Source of the DNA: Dioscorea cayenensis subsp. rotundata
Lineage: Eukaryota; Streptophyta; Magnoliopsida; Dioscoreales; Dioscoreaceae
Assembly (NCBI RefSeq): GCF_009730915.1
Contig: NC_052474.1
Coordinates: 20,123,501-20,187,500 of the forward strand
Length of the DNA: 64,000 nt
Direction of reading: 5' to 3'
The notes beneath the pieces are model-generated. The model did no database searches. It saw nothing but the letters and a program-made list of their open reading frames with translations, and was not told the origin of the DNA. Below, in pieces: positions 34,863-46,599 of this stretch. The position numbers were made by a program, and so were the translations under genes. Position 1 is the first letter of the stretch, and the number at the start of each line of letters is the position of its first letter.

Positions 34863-37800
34863 ATGTCTCCAATGGCTTTGGCTTTAGGAGGGGCTCTCTC
34901 CTGCTTTCCTCGCCTCCCATGCTTCAACCTCTCGCCGGAGAAGAGGTTGGTAGCTGCCGGAAGGTCAAGTATCACTTGCCGGGCTTCTAAAAGTGGAGAT
35001 TCCTACCCTTTTCCAGGTAATCTCTATGTGAAATCAATTTCTAGTAGTGTTGATGGATTTGATTTATTTTCAAGCTTTTAAATTGGTAACAAGAGAAAGA
35101 GAAGATTATTGTGGTATCTTGGTTTGTTGTTGTTCTTGTTGTATGTGAACATTATAGTTAATGATTTAGAGAAAGGTTTAGAATAAAACTAATCCCTATG
35201 TGAAATCAATTCTCATTTCTCAGTAGTGTGGGTTAGTTAAATTTATGTTCAAATTGTTAATCTGGAAACAATTGAAAGAAGAGATGATTGTAGTATCTTG
35301 GTCTGTTGTTCTTGTTGTTTGAGAACATTTTTTGTTAATGCCATATGAAAAGATTGAGAATCATAGTGATATTTATGTGAAATCAATCTCATTAGTATGG
35401 ACAAGTTGAATCTATGTTCAAGTTGTTAACTTGGCAACAAGAGAAGGAGAAGATGGTTGTGGTATCTTGGTATGCTGTTATGAATAAGATCGAGGATATC
35501 ACACTGATATCAATGTGAATTAAGTGTTTGATAATGTGAATTAATTGAATTTATAGTCAAATTGTTAATGTGGAAACAATAGGAAAAGAAGATGTTTGTG
35601 GTGTCAAGTTATAGGACAGTATGATAAGATTGAGGATAACAATGTGATTGTCCTTTTGATGTAGTTATATGGAGGGGAAACCTAACTTATTTGGTGATTA
35701 TATTTGCTTTGTATTTTGTGCATTTTCCATCTATTCTTAACAAAATACAACTAATTGCAAATTTTGATATTTTTTTTCCTTGAGATATCATCTTACTAAA
35801 ACTGTAATTAGAAAGTCATTTAGTGATTATATTTGCTTTGTTTTTGTGCCATTTGCATCAATTCCATTGTTTTGTTTTTAAAGAAAGTAATAAAGTAGAT
35901 ATTCAAATTATCGATTTCCTTCAAGTAAGTTGCAACCCTTCTCTTGGTCCATATGCCGGGTTTTACAGTTTGATGCTTCTACTCTAACTAAGATCTTGTG
36001 TTCAGGGAAGCCAGAAGCAGACGTTTTAGTGATTGGAAGTGGTATTGGTGGACTATGTTGTGCTGGACTTTTAGCTAGATACAAACAAGATGTTCTTGTC
36101 TTAGAAAGTCATGATCTGCCTGGTGGTGCTGCCCATTCATTCGACATTAAAGGTTACAAATTTGATTCTGGCCCATCCTTGTTCTCTGGATTTCAGTCAA
36201 GAGGCCCTCAGGCAAATCCTCTCGCACAGGTCAATATCTAGTGTTGTATAAAAATTTCATTGTGTATTGTGAGATTACTTGATGCAATTTCGTTTGATTA
36301 TTTTTCATTTAGGTTCTTGATGCATTGGGAGAGTCAGTTCCATGTGCATCTTATGATTCATGGATGGTTTACATACCAGAAGGTGAGTTCTTGTCCCGGA
36401 TAGGACCGACAGAGTTTCTAAAGGTGAGTTCATTTGATTTGATTTTCTTTTGGCTTGTTATGCTTGTACAAATGGGAAAAGAACTCCATTATGTAAATAA
36501 AAGCCAGTGGATTCATAAGATATTGTCTGAAATAGTTTTTATTCTTGATTTCTTTGGTGGTTTTATCTAGACTTTATGTAAATAGACCGAACAATATAAT
36601 TGGGAAATCTTTTTATCCACTTTACTATGCCTCTGCCATTGTTATTAAGCTTCACACTCGATCTAATTTTATTGATTCATCAATTATGTTATCGTAGTAA
36701 TATTGATTTCATTGAGCAATTTTTCTGTGCATTTGCATACAGGATCTTGAAACATATGTTGGTCAGAATGCAGTCAATGAATGGAACAAGCTTCTTGTGA
36801 GCGAACTTTAATATATTTACATTTTACTTGTATTGCATATTCACAATTTTCACTAAAAGGAGACACCATTACAGGATGCAATTATGCCGATATCTGCTAC
36901 TGCAATGGCATTACCGCCTCTTTCTATTCGGAGTGATTTCGGTGTTCTCTCGACAGCAGCTGCCAGATATGCTCCCTCTCTACTGAAGTCATTAATCCAA
37001 ATGGGGCCTCAGGGAGCATTAGGCGCTACCAAACTGTTAAGGCCCTTCTCAGAAATCATTGATTCGCTTGACATTAAAGATCGTTTCATTCGTAATTGGG
37101 TAGATTTATTGGCTTTTCTACTTGCTGGAGTAAAATCTAACGGTATTCTTTCAGCGGAAATGGTAATTACCACTTCATTAACTTACATTATGGATTTATG
37201 GTTAGACTAAATCAGTAGGTGCAGGTGTTATGTTTTATAAATCTCTGTTCACTGATTATTCTTTATTTTGGTTATCTGATTCCTCTGTATTTCATTTCTC
37301 AGATTTATATGTTTGCAGAATGGTATAAACCCGGGTGCTCGCTTGAGTACCCTCTTCATGGAAGTGGTGCAGTGGTGAATGCTCTTGTTCGAGGTTTGCA
37401 AAAATTCGGCGGTAGACTTGGATTAGGTACTCATGTTGAAAAAATCATTGTGGAAAATGGCCGAGCTGTTGGTGTCAAGCTAAGGACTGGTCATGTAAGT
37501 TGAAATTGGCTGTGTTTGAAATTTCTACGACGAAATCTTTACCAAATTGGATTTTTTTCTGTCAGATTGTTCGCGCAAAGAAAGCTGTTGTTAGTAATGC
37601 ATCAATGTGGGATACATTGAATCTTTTGCCGGACACCGTTGTCCCAAAATCATACCGAGATAAGATAGAAGCAACTCCCCAGTGTGAATCATTCATGCAT
37701 CTGCACTTGGGTTTTGATGCAAAGGTGGGCTAACCGATAATGAAAATGTAATCCTATTTGGTATTCATTTTTTTCCGATGTTTCAATATATTGTTCCTAG

Positions 37801-38437
37801 GATGTTTTGATGCACAGATGGCGCATGAAAGCCTGGGAATCCATCACATTGTAGTGAATGACTGGAGTAGAGGTGTTGACGCTGATCAGAATGTAGTTTT
37901 GATTTCTATACCAAGTGTGCTTAGTAAAGATTTGGCACCGGCCGGGAAACATATCTTGCATGCATATACACCAGGAACAGAACCTTACAAGCTATGGGAA
38001 GGACTTGATCGGCGAAGCACAGAATATAAAAATCTAAAACGAGAACGATCAGAGGTACTTATACTTCGGCATTAAACTTGTTCTGATGAAACAATACTCA
38101 ATTTGTTAGCTCTGTTATGCAGGTAATGTGGAAAGCTGTCGAGCGAGTTCTCGGTCCCGGCTTTAGCCGTGAAGATTGTGAGGTGAAGTTGGTCGGAACA
38201 CCGCTAACTCACCAGAGGTTTCTGAGAAGGAATAGAGGAACATATGGCCCTGCTATAGAAGCAGGAAAAGCCGTATTCCCGGGGCATTCGACGCCCGTCC
38301 CTCAGCTCTTCTGCTGTGGTGATTCTACTTTTCCCGGGATCGGAGTTCCTGCAGTTGCTGCAAGTGGTGCCATTGTTGCCAATTCGCTGGTTTCAGTCGC
38401 CAAACACTCAGAGCTTCTCGACGCTGTTGGAATTTGA
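34863..38437 (+). CDS. Carotenoid-isomerase-like FAD oxidoreductase, plastid, 9 exons, 577 aa
   Basis: Exons are 34863-35016, 36006-36229, 36313-36423, 36743-36796, 36875-37162, 37303-37494, 37566-37724, 37818-38054 and 38123-38437. All are GT-AG and sum to 578 codons. Residues 1-50 are a Ser/Arg-rich transit peptide (MSPMALALGGALSCFPRLPC). The FAD-binding Rossmann motif VIGSGIGGLCCAG has glycines at 62, 64 and 67, followed by VLESHDLPGGAAHSF. The C-terminal FAD motif GDSTFPGIGVPAVAASGA is present, with the family words RFLRRNRGTYGPA and HHIVVNDW. It most resembles Arabidopsis At1g57770 (about 574 aa), a relative of CRTISO and phytoene desaturases. The true substrate is not known to me, so carotenoid isomerisation is inferred from family only. 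The start is chosen as the first ATG giving a transit peptide. The gene looks intact. Confidence 0.93.
35027..35665 (+). repeat. Four-unit tandem repeat at the start of intron 1
   Basis: Units start with TATGTGAAATCAAT or a variant at about 35027, 35199, 35376 and 35514. Each repeats TTCAAnTTGTTAAnnTGG, AACAAnnGAAAnAGAAGATG, TTGTGGTATCTTGGT and GATTGAGnAT in the same order. Copies are degenerate and 138-177 bases apart. The array begins about 10 bases after the splice donor. Confidence 0.88.
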
Positions 38438-38877
38438 TTACAGCAGTAAATTTTTTCATCGCGATACAATCTATTCTTCATTGTAACCTGTGGAAATATG
38501 AATGATACACCAATAGAAATTTACATAAAAAGTTTACCATATTTTTTTCCTGCTACCAGCCATGAACTTGTGCACAAGAAATGCACTCTGCTCACTTTGC
38601 AAACCTGAAACACAGAAATCAGGATTTGGACATAAAATCCAATATATATATATATATATATACACTTTTCCTCTAGAATTTAACAAATAACTAAGCTGGT
38701 CCACAATCTTTGTCTCTGCATCTACAACAAGCTCCAAGGAAAGACAAGGACCAAAATAAATGGATCATTATATTGGAAAATATGAAGGAGCACCAAAAAA
38801 AAAACACAAGCTCCCACACACACAGATGTTAGAAAATTCAAGGATAATATGATACACACACAATAAGGTTTTGATTA
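38438..38877. other. Convergent 3' flanks
   Basis: This covers the 3' UTR of the isomerase-like gene (AATATGAATG and downstream T-rich sequence) and, from the other side, the 3' UTR of the PB1 gene. It contains (TA)n at about 38642-38662. There is no independent gene. Confidence 0.5.
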
Positions 38878-39891
38878 TCAATCGAAGCAGCCATGTTTAT
38901 AAGCAGCTGAATTATAGAAGTAGCCTGAACCATACATTTCCTCCATATGTCCGGAGTTTGTGCACCGAGGCCCCCCGGCCAATGGTGGCCTGAGACAGTA
39001 CATACTTGTTGGCTGTGGAAATGGTTGCTGATACCGAATCGACGCGCCAACCGCAGACCTACCGCCACCACCGGGGTACATACCGTATGTTAATGAAAGT
39101 TGTTTCTGCAACGACGACGATTGCTGGGGAAAATGGTGATGTTGGTGGAGGTGTTGTTGCAAGTTGCTGCCGGTGCTTGTCTGGCTTCTCAAACTACCGA
39201 TGTTTGGTGTGCTACGAACTCTATGCATGCCTCCGCCACCACTGGCCCTGCCACTAGAAAGACCACCAAACCCCATTGTTGACATATCAATTGTGGATGT
39301 CGGCGATGTGCATGCAGATGATGACAATGTGAATATAGAGTGTTGTTTGGTAGACTTAGCCTGAGGCATAATGGGAATGCCATTGATAGCATCGAGATAT
39401 CGTTGCTCTGGCGTGGCTGCTGCAGAGGGTGAAGAAGATGTGGGGAACAAGAAAACACGAAGGCGTGGTGAGCCACAGCCTGAGGAAGGAGACCGCGGCT
39501 GGCGATCATGCTCATCGAACATGTACCGGAGGTCTTCATCACACGTGACTGACACTAATGCATCAAGGTCCTCTGGCATCAACTGGTACTTCACCATTGC
39601 TTCTCCGTTGTACACAATGTCCATCTTCTTCTTCAATTCTATTGGGAACACATTAATGATAAGTAATATTAGAAGCATATAACAGTGGACAAGTGTTGTG
39701 CATGAGAAGATGAGGATTGTACCAGAGAAAGAGATGGATCGGGGGACGGCGATAACACGGGTATCACCACCAATGTACTTCAGCTGACCGTCGGAGGGGC
39801 GGGGAAGGATCTTGCCACCATAGCTGCAGAGGAATTTGACACGGCTTCTCGGTGACATTTCCTCTTCATTGTTTCCAAAACATGCTGCCAT
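38878..39891 (-). CDS. Octicosapeptide/PB1-domain protein, 309 aa
   Basis: Two exons on the minus strand, 39891-39723 and 39638-38878, are joined in phase 1 by a GT-AG intron. The start MAACFGNNEEEMSPRSRV is chosen because the PB1 domain follows at once. The domain runs from about residue 18 to 105: VKFLCSYGGKILPRPSDGQL, YIGGDTRVIAVPRSISFSEL, then YQLMPEDLDALVSVTCDEDL and MFDEHDR. This is the plant type of PB1, a domain for protein-protein contacts. The rest is low-complexity: Ser/Thr-rich, a Gly run, HLHQHHH, and a C-terminal Tyr/Gly-rich tail ending YKHGCFD. These proteins have no firmly known biochemical role. The frame is intact. Confidence 0.9.
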   Translation of the reverse strand: MAACFGNNEEEMSPRSRVKFLCSYGGKILPRPSDGQLKYIGGDTRVIAVPRSISFSGTILIFSCTTLVHCYMLLILLIINVFPIELKKKMDIVYNGEAMVKYQLMPEDLDALVSVTCDEDLRYMFDEHDRQPRSPSSGCGSPRLRVFLFPTSSSPSAAATPEQRYLDAINGIPIMPQAKSTKQHSIFTLSSSACTSPTSTIDMSTMGFGGLSSGRASGGGGMHRVRSTPNIGSLRSQTSTGSNLQQHLHQHHHFPQQSSSLQKQLSLTYGMYPGGGGRSAVGASIRYQQPFPQPTSMYCLRPPLAGGPRCTNSGHMEEMYGSGYFYNSAAYKHGCFD

Positions 39892-39967
39892 CTTTGGCTC
39901 AATGAAATAGCTCAAAGTACACTGCAAAAGAACATTATACATGAATGACCATGCTTTGATCACTGAT

Positions 39968-40325
39968 ACTCAATTATCAACAGTGAATTCATCTGTCACA
40001 AGACAATCAAAAGCTCTCTAAATAACTGATAATTTCAATGTAAAATTGTGATGTTCTCAAGGAAAAGTTACAGAACTTTGTGAGAATGCATAGTCACAAA
40101 TCTCAGTAATTTTTCATGAAAGAGATAACCTTTAATACTCAAGTATCAGCAGTAAATTTAATTTCTCTCAAGCCAATCAAAAGCTCTTAAAAAACTGATA
40201 ATCTAAGTTTTGAATCTATAAATTTAACGAATCAGTGTGATGTTCTCAAGGAAAAATCCAAGAATTTTGTGACTATGATCACTAAGCTCAGTAATTTTTT
40301 CATGAAATAGCTAGATAACCTCACC
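39968..40325. repeat. Two-copy tandem duplication, about 169-bp period
   Basis: 39968-40136 and 40137-40325 share ACTCAAnTATCAnCAGT, CAATCAAAAGCTCT, AACTGATAAT, TGTGATGTTCTCAAGGAAAA, CTCAGTAATTTTT and CATGAAAnAG. Copy 2 has short insertions. The pair lies directly upstream of the PB1 gene start. Confidence 0.88.
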
Positions 40326-40898
40326 TGCATTAGAACCGTAAAAATGAGATTTCCAGCGTGAATCATGTACTACACACAGATAAAACAAAGAACCATAACA
40401 ATGAGTTTTTCCCTTAATTTTATTTATGCATTCAATTTGTCCTTCAATTAGATTCACAAAAACACAAATTTCTATTTCTGGATAACAAACTATCCTAAAT
40501 TGAACAAGAAAAAGTTAAAAGAAAACTCTGAAATTTTTTTATTTGGCAATTCATTATTAATTTAACATATATAGCATTACCGATCTCAAATATACTAAAA
40601 AAGATTCCTAATTTTGCAATGAAAATTAAACAAAAAAATTACTCATTTAATCCGAAATAAATTAACACTGAAACAGTATTTGATAATGACTATTTGATTC
40701 ATCAAATCAAAGGAAAGATTAACAAACCAATAAGAATCAAAGTCGTTCGTTTCTTTTCCCTTCCCAAATTAATCTGCAAAAAAACAAAAACCAAATATAA
40801 AAAAACGCCATTCTCAGCATCATTAATTATACATTTTCGTTAACAAAATTGAATAATATAACCAAAAAAATAAATCAATCAATCAATAAATAAAACGT

Positions 40899-41285
40899 TG
40901 GATTTGGGTTAGAATTTTTAACACAATGAACTCCAAAAAAAACCAACAAATAAATTAGAAAAAAATTATGGAAAATGGAATATACTTTGTGATTTTTTTA
41001 TTGAAGATTTGTTTATGAAATTCATACAAATTCCTTGAGAAAAATTGAATGACATACAATAAATAAACATATAAATTGATGAATTTCTTAAATCTCTCAA
41101 TGAGAGCGAGCACATGGATTTGGATTAGGGTTTTGAACACAATGAACTCCAAAAATATATATATATATATATATCAAATAAATAAAAGAAAAATATGGAA
41201 AAAAAAACCCAAAAAAAATATAAAAAAATGAAAAATTCTTTGTATTTTTTTTTTCTTGAAGATCTGTCTAGAAAATTCATACCTT
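40899..41285. repeat. Second degenerate duplication upstream of the PB1 gene
   Basis: 40899-41035 and 41118-41285 share GGATTTGGnTTAG, then AACACAATGAACTCCAAAAA, then a CTTTGTnATTTTTTT and GAAGATnTGT word pair and AAATTCATAC. Copy 2 gained an (AT)n tract at about 41155-41174. Confidence 0.75.
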
Positions 41286-41595
41286 GAAAAAGAAATGGAA
41301 TTTTTTTTAGGTTAATTTGAGGATGGATTGGATGTTCTTCGTCTCTTGTTTGGCTCCGCGGAACTCTCTCCGAGATTCCATAAATCCGTTAAAATGGAAA
41401 CGTTTTATTGTATACCGGTTTTGCAGGGGTGGTTTTCGGAAATTCACAATTTTTAAGGATGAAAAGACCGAATTACCCTTGATATTTTTAAAAGAAAATG
41501 ATTTTTTTAATGGAAGGAATAAGAATTTTTTTGAGGAAGTTTTTGAGAATTTGGTTATTTAAAATATTAAAATAAACTATAACCTTTAGAAACAG

Positions 41596-42595
41596 NNNNN
41601 NNNNNNNNNNNNNNNNNNNNNNNNNNNNNNNNNNNNNNNNNNNNNNNNNNNNNNNNNNNNNNNNNNNNNNNNNNNNNNNNNNNNNNNNNNNNNNNNNNNN
41701 NNNNNNNNNNNNNNNNNNNNNNNNNNNNNNNNNNNNNNNNNNNNNNNNNNNNNNNNNNNNNNNNNNNNNNNNNNNNNNNNNNNNNNNNNNNNNNNNNNNN
41801 NNNNNNNNNNNNNNNNNNNNNNNNNNNNNNNNNNNNNNNNNNNNNNNNNNNNNNNNNNNNNNNNNNNNNNNNNNNNNNNNNNNNNNNNNNNNNNNNNNNN
41901 NNNNNNNNNNNNNNNNNNNNNNNNNNNNNNNNNNNNNNNNNNNNNNNNNNNNNNNNNNNNNNNNNNNNNNNNNNNNNNNNNNNNNNNNNNNNNNNNNNNN
42001 NNNNNNNNNNNNNNNNNNNNNNNNNNNNNNNNNNNNNNNNNNNNNNNNNNNNNNNNNNNNNNNNNNNNNNNNNNNNNNNNNNNNNNNNNNNNNNNNNNNN
42101 NNNNNNNNNNNNNNNNNNNNNNNNNNNNNNNNNNNNNNNNNNNNNNNNNNNNNNNNNNNNNNNNNNNNNNNNNNNNNNNNNNNNNNNNNNNNNNNNNNNN
42201 NNNNNNNNNNNNNNNNNNNNNNNNNNNNNNNNNNNNNNNNNNNNNNNNNNNNNNNNNNNNNNNNNNNNNNNNNNNNNNNNNNNNNNNNNNNNNNNNNNNN
42301 NNNNNNNNNNNNNNNNNNNNNNNNNNNNNNNNNNNNNNNNNNNNNNNNNNNNNNNNNNNNNNNNNNNNNNNNNNNNNNNNNNNNNNNNNNNNNNNNNNNN
42401 NNNNNNNNNNNNNNNNNNNNNNNNNNNNNNNNNNNNNNNNNNNNNNNNNNNNNNNNNNNNNNNNNNNNNNNNNNNNNNNNNNNNNNNNNNNNNNNNNNNN
42501 NNNNNNNNNNNNNNNNNNNNNNNNNNNNNNNNNNNNNNNNNNNNNNNNNNNNNNNNNNNNNNNNNNNNNNNNNNNNNNNNNNNNNNNNNNNNNNN
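41596..42595. other. Assembly gap of exactly 1000 N
   Basis: Unknown bases. The round length suggests a placeholder, so the true distance is not known. The two edges are AT-rich and show no coding sequence. Confidence 0.99.
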
Positions 42596-43964
42596 GGAAG
42601 TTAGCTGCATTGCTATCATCAAAATTTTCTCGTTGTTTTTTAAAAACAAAATTTAAAAAATATCTAAAATTGTTGTTATCGGTTTTAATTTTAAAACATT
42701 TTGGTTTTTATTCAAACAATTAGAAGAAGAAACACAGTAATAAACAATTTTTCTAGTTTTCCTATTTTAGAAAATGCAGACTATTTTATCAACAAATCAA
42801 ACAAGCCTGTGTCACTTAAATTAATGAAAAAGTACGAAATTTTTGGAGAAATATAAAATTGAAAATGAAATGTGTAGCATGTAATCATTTATATGATATT
42901 GATGGATATTAAGATGATTTTAATACCGCACGTTAAACATATGATGTATTTGATCGTGTAATATATCACTTTAATTTTTAAGATGGTTATATGCATGACA
43001 ATGAGATGATGCGATCATCAACATTAAAATTATTTCTTAATTTTCAAAATATAAGCTCTACTTTAATGGTTATTTAGAATTTTAATATATCATTATTATT
43101 AAAATTTTAAACACATAAAATTTATTTAAAAATCAAACATATGATTCTTTTTACCTTAAAAGAATAGTTATAAAAATATTTTTAAAAATGGTTTTCACCT
43201 TTGTTTAAATATATAAAACAAACAAGCACATCTTCAACCATAATAATTATAGAAAATTCACTGTGATTATCAACAACAGGTACGTGTATTAATAATCTAA
43301 TCATCCGTAGGAAGTGTAATTGCATGACAGAAAAACAATACTATATATATGTGTGTGTGTTTTTTAAATTTATCATTTTTACTAATTTTTACTTTTTATT
43401 TTCAAGAATAATAAAGAGATTTAAAATTATTAATATTAGAAATTAAAATATATATTTTATATATTTTTTTTTTAACCAGTCATCCCCCGCAAGACTTATT
43501 GTTGAGGATACACGATGAAAGAAAACTATCATATCCCTATTTATTTCTTTGTGAATAGATGGCTTTATTTTATTAACCACTTAATTTATCCCGGATTACA
43601 TGATAATTTTTATAAGGGAAGAATCATGATAAAAATATATAAAACCAAAAATATACTAACATTTTTACCCTTTTTGTTTGGTTTCTCTTTCTCAACTTTA
43701 AGATTTTATTATATTATTTGAAATTAAAGTTTGGGACAATAAATTTGTCAATACAACACCAATTTCACTCTGACTTTCTATTCACGTCCTCATATTTTAT
43801 TGACCTTTATTTCAATCATTTCTCACCTAAATGGATCCTTAATCAGATTGATTATAACTCATTAAAAATCATTTTTTCATGTTAAAAATAATTAAATAAT
43901 ATCAACAAAAACTCCTATATTAAAACGATAAAATATATATTATAACAAAACATAGAACAAGTAC
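42596..43964. other. AT-rich intergenic, no gene seen
   Basis: No credible frame on either strand. A 68-codon frame at 43515-43721 is AT-driven and matches nothing. Confidence 0.5.
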
Positions 43965-44047
43965 GTCGATATGTCTCGAGTGGTTAAGGAGACAGTACTG
44001 AAATCTGTTGGCTTTGCTCGCGCAGGTTCGAATCCCTGCTGTCGACG
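43965..44047 (+). pseudogene. tRNA-Ser(UGA)-like relic
   Basis: The sequence starts GTCGATATGTC and ends GCTGTCGACG, which pair as a seven-base acceptor stem. In between are CGAGTGGTTAAGGAGACAG (D arm), ACTGAAA in the place of the anticodon loop (normally CTTGAAA, anticodon TGA), a variable-arm segment and GCAGGTTCGAATC (T arm). Against the usual plant nuclear tRNA-Ser there is an extra T after ATGTC, changes in the anticodon loop including the invariant U33, one base fewer in the variable arm and an extra C in the T arm. It is probably a decayed tRNA gene, though consensus errors could mimic this. Confidence 0.75.
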
Positions 44048-44825
44048 TGGAGAAGTATGTAGCTTTTTATTTATATCTCATTTATTTATTTTGTCACTGG
44101 AATAATTCTGATGTTTTGATTAATAATCTTTTAGTTATATACGCCACTGGAATAATTCGGATGTTTTGTTTAATTATTATCTTTTTCATCTTTTAGTTAT
44201 ATATATAAATATATATAATTCATATCATCAGATATTAAACCTAAAATATGGAAATATTTTTTCATTGAAAATAAAACTTTGATCGCCCCTATTTTCCTCG
44301 AAAAATTTTTCACTCATCATTTTTCAAAGATTTAAGTTTCGTTTTCAGCTACGCAAAATTTTCTGCCAAAACTTCACTACGACCTTATTTTCCTCAAATC
44401 AATCTTAAAAATTTCTTTTCCCGTCTCCACTTTTAAAAAGCTTTCGTAAAACTTAAATCGCTAAGCGTAGTTAAAAACGCCATGATCTAGAATATTTAAA
44501 ATAATCCTTCATTTAAAAATTTAGTTAAAGCTTTTTCCTTTGCTTTTAAATTTGAGATAAATTATACGACTCGGATAATATTTTTGAAATAAATTTAAGA
44601 TTCAATTCCACGTGAGTACTGTTTATAATTTTAAAATAACTTATTAAAAATTTCTTTAAATTTTTAAAAAGATAAAATTATATAACTCTGATAAAAATTT
44701 TTAAATATATTTATCCAAAGTGAATAGATCCCCGTAGTATTTCGACTGATAAAGATTCAATTCTACTGTTTATAATTTTAATAATTTTTTTAAAAAAATC
44801 TATGAAAAATGTGACTTTTTTACAA

Positions 44826-45075
44826 GGAAAAATTGATGCAATCAAACAACAAATGAGGTTTTTTCATAGAAAATGTTTCCGTGGAAATAAGAGCAATGAA
44901 ATAACAAAATCTGAATTTTCCATAGAAAATTTTTGATTTTCTAGTTAGAAAATTATGCCAATCAAACAATTATTTTTTCATTTTCTATGTAAAATTTTTC
45001 TATGGAACATTTTTCCATGGAAAAATTTTCTTTTTCAACCATTTTCAATGTTGCCAATCAAACATAGCCTTAGTA
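44826..45075. mobile_element. Possible MITE or transposon relic
   Basis: The block is rich in TTTTCTATGGAAAA and TTTTCCATGGAAAA palindromes. Its right part ends CCAATCAAACATAGCCTTA, a typical plant element edge (TAAGGCTATGTTTGATTGG when inverted). The left part has GCAATCAAACAACAAATGAGG, a weak inverted partner. No target duplication was identified. Confidence 0.4.
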
Positions 45076-46519
45076 AAAACTAATTATATATCAATATTTT
45101 AATAATTATTTAAATATTATTTTTAAATAATAAGAATTATTACACTTAAAAATATTTTAAAATTTCAAATTTAGGTTATATAAGAATTTAAATTAAAAAA
45201 AAATAAAAATAAAATGATGTGGATCATTCTTTCTCTCCTAAACTTCTAAACCCTCACCGGCCTCACCCCTACTCTCTAAAATCCTAAAATCTATAAAACT
45301 CTGAACCATCTTATTAAACTTAAAAGCCTAAAAACCTATAAAACTCTATATCCCTAATTCGAACCCCTAAAAAGTTTAGGATTTAAGCGGAAAAAGAGAA
45401 CTAGTTTTAAATGTGATTAGAATGGAGGAAAAGGATGATATAAATGCGGACATAAAAATTTCAACTCGTGAAACCTATTACAACATTATTTTATTACTTC
45501 TTTGTTTATGTGTACATATATTTATTAAATAATTATTATTTTACAATAATATTTTTAAATTTTCAAACCTTGATTTGATCGAAACGATAATTTGAATTAA
45601 AAAAAAAAAACTGAAAGAGGAAATACAATTTGGGGAGAGGAGATGAAGAAAAATTGAGAGAAGGCTTTTGGATTTTAAAAAAAAATGAGGGAGAGAAAAC
45701 TTTAAAGGGTAACTAAAATGATTTAAGATCTCTCACAAAAGGAGATAGAGGTCGTACCTATTAAGCTTTTGGATTTTAAAATAATAATAATAATAATAAT
45801 AGTAATAACAATAATTTCAAAGTTGATTCATGTTACTTATGCAATTCTCTATTTGTTTGTTTGTTTTTTATTTTTTTATATAGTGAACATGTCACTCATT
45901 TCAGCTAATATAATGAGGAATTGATCCTCAACCTCTCACTCAAAAGAAAAAAAAGGTTATCATCCATATGAAGGTGTGGTAATTGTCTATACAATTTTTG
46001 CATAATTTAATAATTTCCAGACAAGATTTATTAAGGTTGAACTCACTGCGTTTGGATTGAATTTATTTAATTTGGATCCAACTTATTAAACATAGACCTA
46101 ACCCATAAAGTTTGAACCCAACCTTCTACAATAGATTTGACCTATTAACCAATTTTAGTGCATTTTGATCTTTTAAAACCTCATTTCATCAAAAAAAGTT
46201 TTCCGCAGTCTTTAAAATCACTAATTGGGGTGTCATAGTCCTCCAACATTTGAGGTCTAACGAGCTTTGAGGCCCATTAAAGCTTTTTAAAATCCAGTCA
46301 CGTGGATTTTCAAATTACAATATAATAGTAATTCATCGTATTTAAAAAAATACAATGAGTGTTAAATTTAGTATTTTGTTTGATATAGCTGGAATGCTAG
46401 ATTATAAAATTTTGTGTTTGGTTGGAAAAATTCATAAATCTAGATTTAGTATATGGTCACCTAAGATAAGACTACCTTATATTCAATGAGCATTAATTTT
46501 TATTAATTATTAAATAAAC

Positions 46520-46521
<2 letters not shown>

Positions 46522-46595
<74 letters not shown>
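46522..46595. repeat. (AT)n microsatellite
   Basis: About 72 bases of uninterrupted AT dinucleotides, the longest in the window. Confidence 0.95.

Positions 46596-46599
<4 letters not shown>

Larger units (their letters stand above)
39892..41595 (-). other. Upstream region of the PB1 gene up to the gap
   Basis: Probably 5' leader and promoter. The GC-richer patch at about 41330-41420, after long AT-rich DNA, could be the first non-coding exon. Two separate tandem duplications fill much of the rest. No coding gene is supported. Confidence 0.4.

Noticed and set aside
39006-39682. Plus-strand and second minus-strand frames over the PB1 gene
   Set aside because: Shadows caused by its low-complexity Ser/Gly/His codons; none has a domain or start context better than the PB1 frame.
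41567-42649. Long minus-strand open stretch of 360 codons
   Set aside because: It consists almost wholly of unknown bases in the assembly gap and carries no information.
45237-45400. Runs of CCTAAA and AACCCT words considered as interstitial telomere repeats
   Set aside because: The words are irregular and never form consecutive TTTAGGG units.
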